A DNA stretch of 64,000 nucleotides from BCD1 sp965230565 (lineage in GTDB: Bacteria > Bacteroidota > Bacteroidia > Chitinophagales > Saprospiraceae): contig CBDDLH010000016.1 in the NCBI GenBank assembly GCA_965230565.1, forward strand, positions 2,480,001 to 2,544,000, in the 5' to 3' direction. The position numbers and the translations under genes are program-made. Numbering within the stretch: the first letter of the stretch is position 1; every line of letters starts with the position of its first letter. Of this stretch, positions 59,747-64,000 are shown one piece after another. The notes beneath the pieces are model-generated. The model saw only the letters and a list, made by a program, of their open reading frames with translations. It did not search any database and was not told the origin of the DNA.

Positions 59747-61549
59747 TTATTCCTTTTTGGTGGCAGTAAATATACCGTTAGGCTGGTTGAATTTCACGGC
59801 ATTGATCTTACCATCGTCAGCCTCCTGGAATTGCACGCTAAAACCATCAAGTGTTTTAAATACGAATTTATGATCTCCAGTCGCTACCAGCTCATATTCG
59901 GGTTGCCCCGGAACAAAAACATAAAGCACATTTTCATCCTTGATGTACACTTTTATGTTCGTTCCTGCCAGTTCATAATCACCTACATATGGCTCCAGAT
60001 CTTCCGCTGTAACCTTAATCTCCTTCGGTGTGCGTTTGAATTTAATCGGATCAACCGTTGGTTCCATCGGAATGGCAACACCGTCAATATCTCCGGATGA
60101 ATTGGAAGTAAAAGTCAATAAGATCGGTGACCTTGTAGTGTCAATAACGCCATCCTCTATATTAAATGGTTCAAAGACATCGTAATGATAGTGTTGAACA
60201 TAATTCACTTCCTCTCCAAAGTGAGCAAAAAGGGAATCTCTTTCATAATTGAGCTCAAAACTTCCGTACCCGGGATGGCTGTATGTTCCGGCATATTCGA
60301 TCAATAAATGAGAAGGTTTGGTGCCCTTTTTCTGGTTGGAATCTGATCCCTCCTGGGCCTCCTTCTGACTTTCTAATCCTTTCTCATAATTCTCCCGTAG
60401 GTCTCCGCTCCAATCGATTTTCGACAAGCCAAGCATTCTATCTACAATGATATTTCTAACCACAGCCGGTACTGTTGAACCATTCTGATTTACCAATACA
60501 ATGACACCTATACTGTCACTAGGGAAGAAACTGGTATTTGCTGAAAAACCATCAATATTTCCACCATGCTCTACCCGGTAGTGTCCACGATAAGAGGACA
60601 GGAACCATCCATATCCATAGTTGGCCATGTGCAGATCCGGATTTTCTTTTCCCGGCAAACCTGCTCCGACCACCATCTGAGAACTCATAGCTTCACTAAC
60701 ATAACCTGCTGGCAAAATGGATTCATCATTGAAATTACCGCCATTGATCCAGGTTCGTACCCATTTGGTCATTTCATTCACGCTACTGTTGATACTTCCT
60801 GCCGGAGCCATGGCGCGGATGCGATAGTAATCCATCTTTTCAATGGTTCCATCAGGCTTAGTTTGATAGCCCAGGGCCGCGTTTTTACTTTTTTTCAGTT
60901 CTTTGATCGACAAATTGGAACGCTCCATGCCCAGTGGTTTAAAAATGCGCTCACGCACATTATCCTCCCAGGTTTTGCCGGTGATCTTCTCGGCAATTAC
61001 CCCTTGCAGCAGGAACATAAAATTATTGTAATACCAGCTTTCTCTGACACCTGTGAAAGGCTCCTGGTACTCCATTCTTTGCATCAGTGAATCTCTGGAA
61101 TCCGTCGGAAATAAATACCACGACCAATCATGACGTGCTAAACCCGTGCGGTGGCACATCATATCTTTTACAGTTACATAAGTATTCATTTCATCATTGT
61201 AAAACTTAAGTCCCGGAATATACATGCGTGGACTTTCGTCAAAATCTACATGTCCTTCATCCCGGAGCTGTCCCAGGATAGCGGAAGTAAAAGACTTGGA
61301 ACAACTTCCGATGGCAAATAAGGTATTGGCATCAGCTGGGACTTTGTTTTCATAATCGCTGTAACCAAATCCTTTCGCATAAACGACCTTATCTTTTTCA
61401 ACGACAGCCACTGCAAAACCGGGAGCTTCCCAGGTTTCGAGGACTTCCTGAAGTTCATCGTCAAGTCCGGCGAGTCGTTTCTCCGGCTTTTGACCAAATA
61501 GTAAAGAAACGACAAAGATCATGCATAAGGTGAAAATAATGGTTCTCAT
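59747..61549 (-). CDS. Exported class C beta-lactamase-fold serine hydrolase
   Basis: A 600-residue protein with a signal peptide (MRTIIFTLCMIFVVSLLFGQ). The catalytic SxxK is Ser82-Cys-Ser-Lys85 in GSCSKSFTSA, the YxN box is in SWYYNNFMF, and the third motif is in VEHGGNIDGF. So it is of the beta-lactamase/penicillin-binding protein/esterase class C group (PF00144). Residues from about 400 on form a lipocalin-like beta domain often added to these proteins (LEPYVGDYELAGTNIKVYI). More probably a peptidase or esterase in the periplasm than an antibiotic-resistance enzyme. Confidence 0.88.
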   Translation of the reverse strand: MRTIIFTLCMIFVVSLLFGQKPEKRLAGLDDELQEVLETWEAPGFAVAVVEKDKVVYAKGFGYSDYENKVPADANTLFAIGSCSKSFTSAILGQLRDEGHVDFDESPRMYIPGLKFYNDEMNTYVTVKDMMCHRTGLARHDWSWYLFPTDSRDSLMQRMEYQEPFTGVRESWYYNNFMFLLQGVIAEKITGKTWEDNVRERIFKPLGMERSNLSIKELKKSKNAALGYQTKPDGTIEKMDYYRIRAMAPAGSINSSVNEMTKWVRTWINGGNFNDESILPAGYVSEAMSSQMVVGAGLPGKENPDLHMANYGYGWFLSSYRGHYRVEHGGNIDGFSANTSFFPSDSIGVIVLVNQNGSTVPAVVRNIIVDRMLGLSKIDWSGDLRENYEKGLESQKEAQEGSDSNQKKGTKPSHLLIEYAGTYSHPGYGSFELNYERDSLFAHFGEEVNYVQHYHYDVFEPFNIEDGVIDTTRSPILLTFTSNSSGDIDGVAIPMEPTVDPIKFKRTPKEIKVTAEDLEPYVGDYELAGTNIKVYIKDENVLYVFVPGQPEYELVATGDHKFVFKTLDGFSVQFQEADDGKINAVKFNQPNGIFTATKKE

Positions 61550-61555
61550 AATTAT

Positions 61556-61627
61556 TGGTTTCTGGTTACTGGATTCTGGCTACTGGATAAACTATAACTA
61601 GCAACCAGTAACCAGTAACTTGCAACC
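61556..61627. repeat. Inverted AACCAGTAACC-type short repeat cluster
   Basis: GGTTTCTGGTTACTGG and TCTGGCTACTGG on the left are mirrored by CTAGCAACCAGTAACCAG and AACTTGCAACC on the right, forming an imperfect hairpin that fills the gap between two leftward genes. Confidence 0.65.
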
Positions 61628-61630
61628 TGT

Positions 61631-64000
61631 TTATTTAAGAATTTTTTTAATCTCCTGAATGGCCCTGTCCAGTTGTGGTTGATTGCCGTCAAGGCGATCC
61701 TTGAAGGTTTCTTCCACGCGGATATCTGGACTTACACCGGTTTGTTCGAGGTTCTTTCCGTCAAGCGTATAACAACCCCAGGATGGCAAACGGTAGAATG
61801 ATCCGTCAACCAAACCTCTGCCACTGGTAAAGATAATCCAGCGATAGGTTTCCGTACCAATGATGGTTCCGAGGCCGAGTTCCTTGAACCCCTGGGCGGT
61901 CATCTCCGCATCGGAGAGAGACTGTTCGTTGATCAGCAAAATGATCGGTTTGTCGGACGGACCGAAATTGGATTGGCCGGTCAGTTTTCCTTCGCGGTAC
62001 TTCCACTGCAGGTATGTTTTTTGACTCAGTAATCGCAAAACATCATCATGCACATTTCCGCCAGTATTATACCTCAGGTCGATAATAAGGGCATCTTTGT
62101 ATGCAGCTTCCTCGATGATATCCCGTTTAAACTTATTGAACTCCCCACGGCCCATATTTTTCATATGAACATAAGCAATTCGGTCACCCGATTTCTTATC
62201 TACATAAGCCTGATTGGCGTCCTGCCATTCATCATATAGCAAAGTATTGATACTGAAATAACTGGTGGTATGAACGTTGACATCTACCTTTGTTCCGTTG
62301 CGATCAAAGGTCAGTTTTACTTCCCGGTCTCTTGAAGGATTGGAGAAATACATCTCCCTGTTTCGATTAGGATACACTGATTGGCCGTTAACCGCGACGA
62401 GCACATCTCCAGGTTTTATATCCTTATCCTTTACATCCGCCGGACTGTCTTTGACGATCCTTTTTACGGTATAAGGGTTATCATTTTCAAACATGATTCC
62501 AGTAGCTGTAGTCTGATAACCATAATAGGTTTTTTCCTCTTTCCCATTGGAATAAAATCCAAAGTGAGAAGTATTCAGCTCTCCAAGCATGTCATTGAAG
62601 ATCATCCGCAGCTGAGATCTATTTGAAACGTGGGGTAACAGTTTTGCATACTGATCTCTAAGGCCCTGCCAGTTCTGACCATGGAAGGTTTCGTTGTAAA
62701 AGTTCTGCTCCATGCCGGCCCAGGCTTCATAGTACATCTGCTCAAATTCATCCGAAAGGCTTTTGCGGAAAACGTGGTTGACCTCAACCTTCTTCAGTTT
62801 ATTACCAGCGACATCGAGGGTATAAATATTGCCTCCAAAAGTGATGTAAAAACTATTTTTAGCCTGATCGATTCCATATCCCCCTACCCTTTCTTTGGAG
62901 ACTTTCTCAGTCTTAGGTTTTTCAAAAGGTTCCAGGGTTGTTTTCCAGAGATAACTGGTGCCTTCATCGTGATTAGATGTGTAAAAGATAAAGGTCTTTT
63001 GGTCCTTCTGAACCACATATGGATTACCTTGCTGACCGAAGGACGGCCCAATCCTGCTCAGACGCTCACCGAGACCATCCATATTTATGCTTACCTTTAC
63101 TTTTTTCTCATCTTTGTCTTTGTCTTCTTTTTTCTCGTCCTTTTTTCCCGCTTCAGCATCTTCATCTTCTTTTTCATCCTTTTTCACAGCCTTATCGTCT
63201 TCTTTCTTGTCATCCTTTTTCTCTTCTTCCTCAAATAATTCATCCAGCTTGCTGAGTTTGAAAGGGTCTTCGTACTTATCCAGCATCATCCGGTAAATAT
63301 GAGTATTCTGGGTTCCGTATGGATAAGTTGGCTGCAATAAATCGGAAGCAAAATAGATATATTTTCCATCAGGTGACCAGAAAGGGGAAGTTTCTGAAAC
63401 ACGGGTTTTGGTGAGATTTACCAATGATTTCTTCTCCAGGTCATAGACAAAGATCTCCCTTTCAAAATCATGATAGGCATTAAAAGCAATGTATCGATCA
63501 TCCGGTGAGAAGTATGGATTTGGATTGTACAGAGCCCACAATTCTTCCCGGGCTATAGTTTCACTCTTCATGGTTTCCAGATCCATGAGTCGGACTTCGT
63601 TTCTGCCGCTCAGGTAAACTGCCTTGGAACGGTCACTATTGAGCATAATGTTCCTGTTATTGTCAGAATCATTGGTATGTTGTTTCACCTCTCCTGAGCC
63701 ATCTGCAGCAACGGAAAAGATGTTGTAATACCCACCAACGGTCTGGGTGAATAGCAGAGTTTTATTATCCTTGAGCCAGACCACTTCATTTACGGCCTGC
63801 TTTGGGTTGGTTTTGATCTCTTTGACAAATTTGCCTTTGATATCGGAAATAAATAAACGCCCTCTGGAGGTAAAAGCCATTTTTTTGTTGTCGGGAGCGA
63901 CGGCAAAATTATTGATATTCCCTTTTACGTTGTGATCCTGAACCTTGTCCAGGGTGTAATTCTTAAAGATCCTGATCTCCGGTTTGGAAGTCTTCTTCTT
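61631..64000 (-). CDS. Tricorn-like S41 peptidase (runs off window)
   Basis: At least 789 residues, open at the window edge. From the N-terminal side: a beta-propeller of PD40-type repeats (AFTSRGRLFISDIKGK, PYFSPDDRYIAFNAYHDFER, PFWSPDGKYIYFASD), a highly charged Lys/Asp/Glu linker of about 50 residues, more propeller, a PDZ domain (VLVAVNGQSVYPNRNREM), then the S41 peptidase core (IDLRYNTGGNVHDDVLRLL) and the catalytic serine region INEQSLSDAEMTAQGF. Such enzymes degrade peptides in the periplasm. The N-terminus and any signal peptide are outside the window. Confidence 0.9.
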   Translation of the reverse strand, partial: KKKTSKPEIRIFKNYTLDKVQDHNVKGNINNFAVAPDNKKMAFTSRGRLFISDIKGKFVKEIKTNPKQAVNEVVWLKDNKTLLFTQTVGGYYNIFSVAADGSGEVKQHTNDSDNNRNIMLNSDRSKAVYLSGRNEVRLMDLETMKSETIAREELWALYNPNPYFSPDDRYIAFNAYHDFEREIFVYDLEKKSLVNLTKTRVSETSPFWSPDGKYIYFASDLLQPTYPYGTQNTHIYRMMLDKYEDPFKLSKLDELFEEEEKKDDKKEDDKAVKKDEKEDEDAEAGKKDEKKEDKDKDEKKVKVSINMDGLGERLSRIGPSFGQQGNPYVVQKDQKTFIFYTSNHDEGTSYLWKTTLEPFEKPKTEKVSKERVGGYGIDQAKNSFYITFGGNIYTLDVAGNKLKKVEVNHVFRKSLSDEFEQMYYEAWAGMEQNFYNETFHGQNWQGLRDQYAKLLPHVSNRSQLRMIFNDMLGELNTSHFGFYSNGKEEKTYYGYQTTATGIMFENDNPYTVKRIVKDSPADVKDKDIKPGDVLVAVNGQSVYPNRNREMYFSNPSRDREVKLTFDRNGTKVDVNVHTTSYFSINTLLYDEWQDANQAYVDKKSGDRIAYVHMKNMGRGEFNKFKRDIIEEAAYKDALIIDLRYNTGGNVHDDVLRLLSQKTYLQWKYREGKLTGQSNFGPSDKPIILLINEQSLSDAEMTAQGFKELGLGTIIGTETYRWIIFTSGRGLVDGSFYRLPSWGCYTLDGKNLEQTGVSPDIRVEETFKDRLDGNQPQLDRAIQEIKKILK

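Noticed and set aside
59747..61549. Antibiotic-resistance beta-lactamase
   Set aside because: The SxxK/YxN fold group is mostly peptidases and esterases, and the 600-residue length with a C-terminal beta domain argues against a true AmpC.
63019..63296. Overlapping rightward frames rich in Ser/Phe/Leu opposite the S41 peptidase gene
   Set aside because: They are antisense to the Lys/Asp/Glu linker; low-complexity coding always opens the opposite strand.
1..64000. tRNA, rRNA or tmRNA genes
   Set aside because: No gap showed a cloverleaf with a GTTCRA-type T-loop or an rRNA-like stretch by eye; a tRNAscan or Infernal run would settle it.

Overview
The window is a stretch of a Bacteroidota chromosome, probably from the Saprospiria (Lewinella/Haliscomenobacter-like). 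The evidence is the set of Bacteroidota-restricted families (DUF6089, DUF4835, DUF6090, a Rpb6-like omega gene overlapping bamD, PSP1 next to holB), the near absence of Shine-Dalgarno sequences, and promoters of the TTG-N18-20-TAnnTTTG type, for example before panC, pyk and bamD. Placement at family level is inference.

Layout. 1-6449: start of a glycogen synthase gene (leftward), then a rightward run of panC, a flippase-like membrane protein, the heptose-phosphate adenylyltransferase rfaE2, a Nif3-like protein, a C4 zinc-ribbon coiled coil, and a secreted TPR protein. 6652-18520: prfA and an ABC-F ATPase (leftward), tsaB, pyk (leftward), the acpP-fabF-rnc cluster, a SWIM zinc-finger gene with a frameshift, and an acyltransferase pair that resembles amino-acid lipid synthesis. 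18752-30700: M1 peptidase, small secreted proteins, a YCF48/BNR propeller, a DUF6090 protein, a HAD hydrolase, a Crp/Fnr regulator, lpdA, a PSP1 (YaaT-like) protein and holB. 31067-41258: polyprenyl synthase, prs, DUF6089 protein, then the envelope/CoA cluster bamD-rpoZ-coaBC-DUF4835, and two exported proteins of unknown function. 41341-49161: an acyl-CoA synthetase/GNAT (Pat-like) gene broken by a frameshift, divergent from a very large pyruvate:ferredoxin oxidoreductase.

49228-55412 is a distinctly AT-rich accessory segment, all leftward. It holds a SagB-type dehydrogenase behind a 63-residue probable RiPP precursor, and a two-gene predicted conflict module: a protein with an N-terminal effector-associated (EAD11-like) domain and a STAND NTPase with a membrane helix, WG and leucine-rich repeats and a C-terminal FGE-sulfatase (C-type-lectin fold) domain. 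These two units are the best candidates for an undescribed system. 55413-64000 returns to normal composition: a large secreted protein, a partner of unknown function, a class C beta-lactamase-fold hydrolase and a tricorn-like S41 protease running off the window.

Many intergenic gaps contain members of a mosaic repeat family: MITE-like elements with 19-25 bp terminal inverted repeats, AACCAGCAACC-type short repeats, and AATACTATTTTT hairpins. Three otherwise intact genes each need a single-base frame change, which suggests either sequence errors in this assembly or real decay. I found no tRNA, rRNA, CRISPR array, transposase or integrase.
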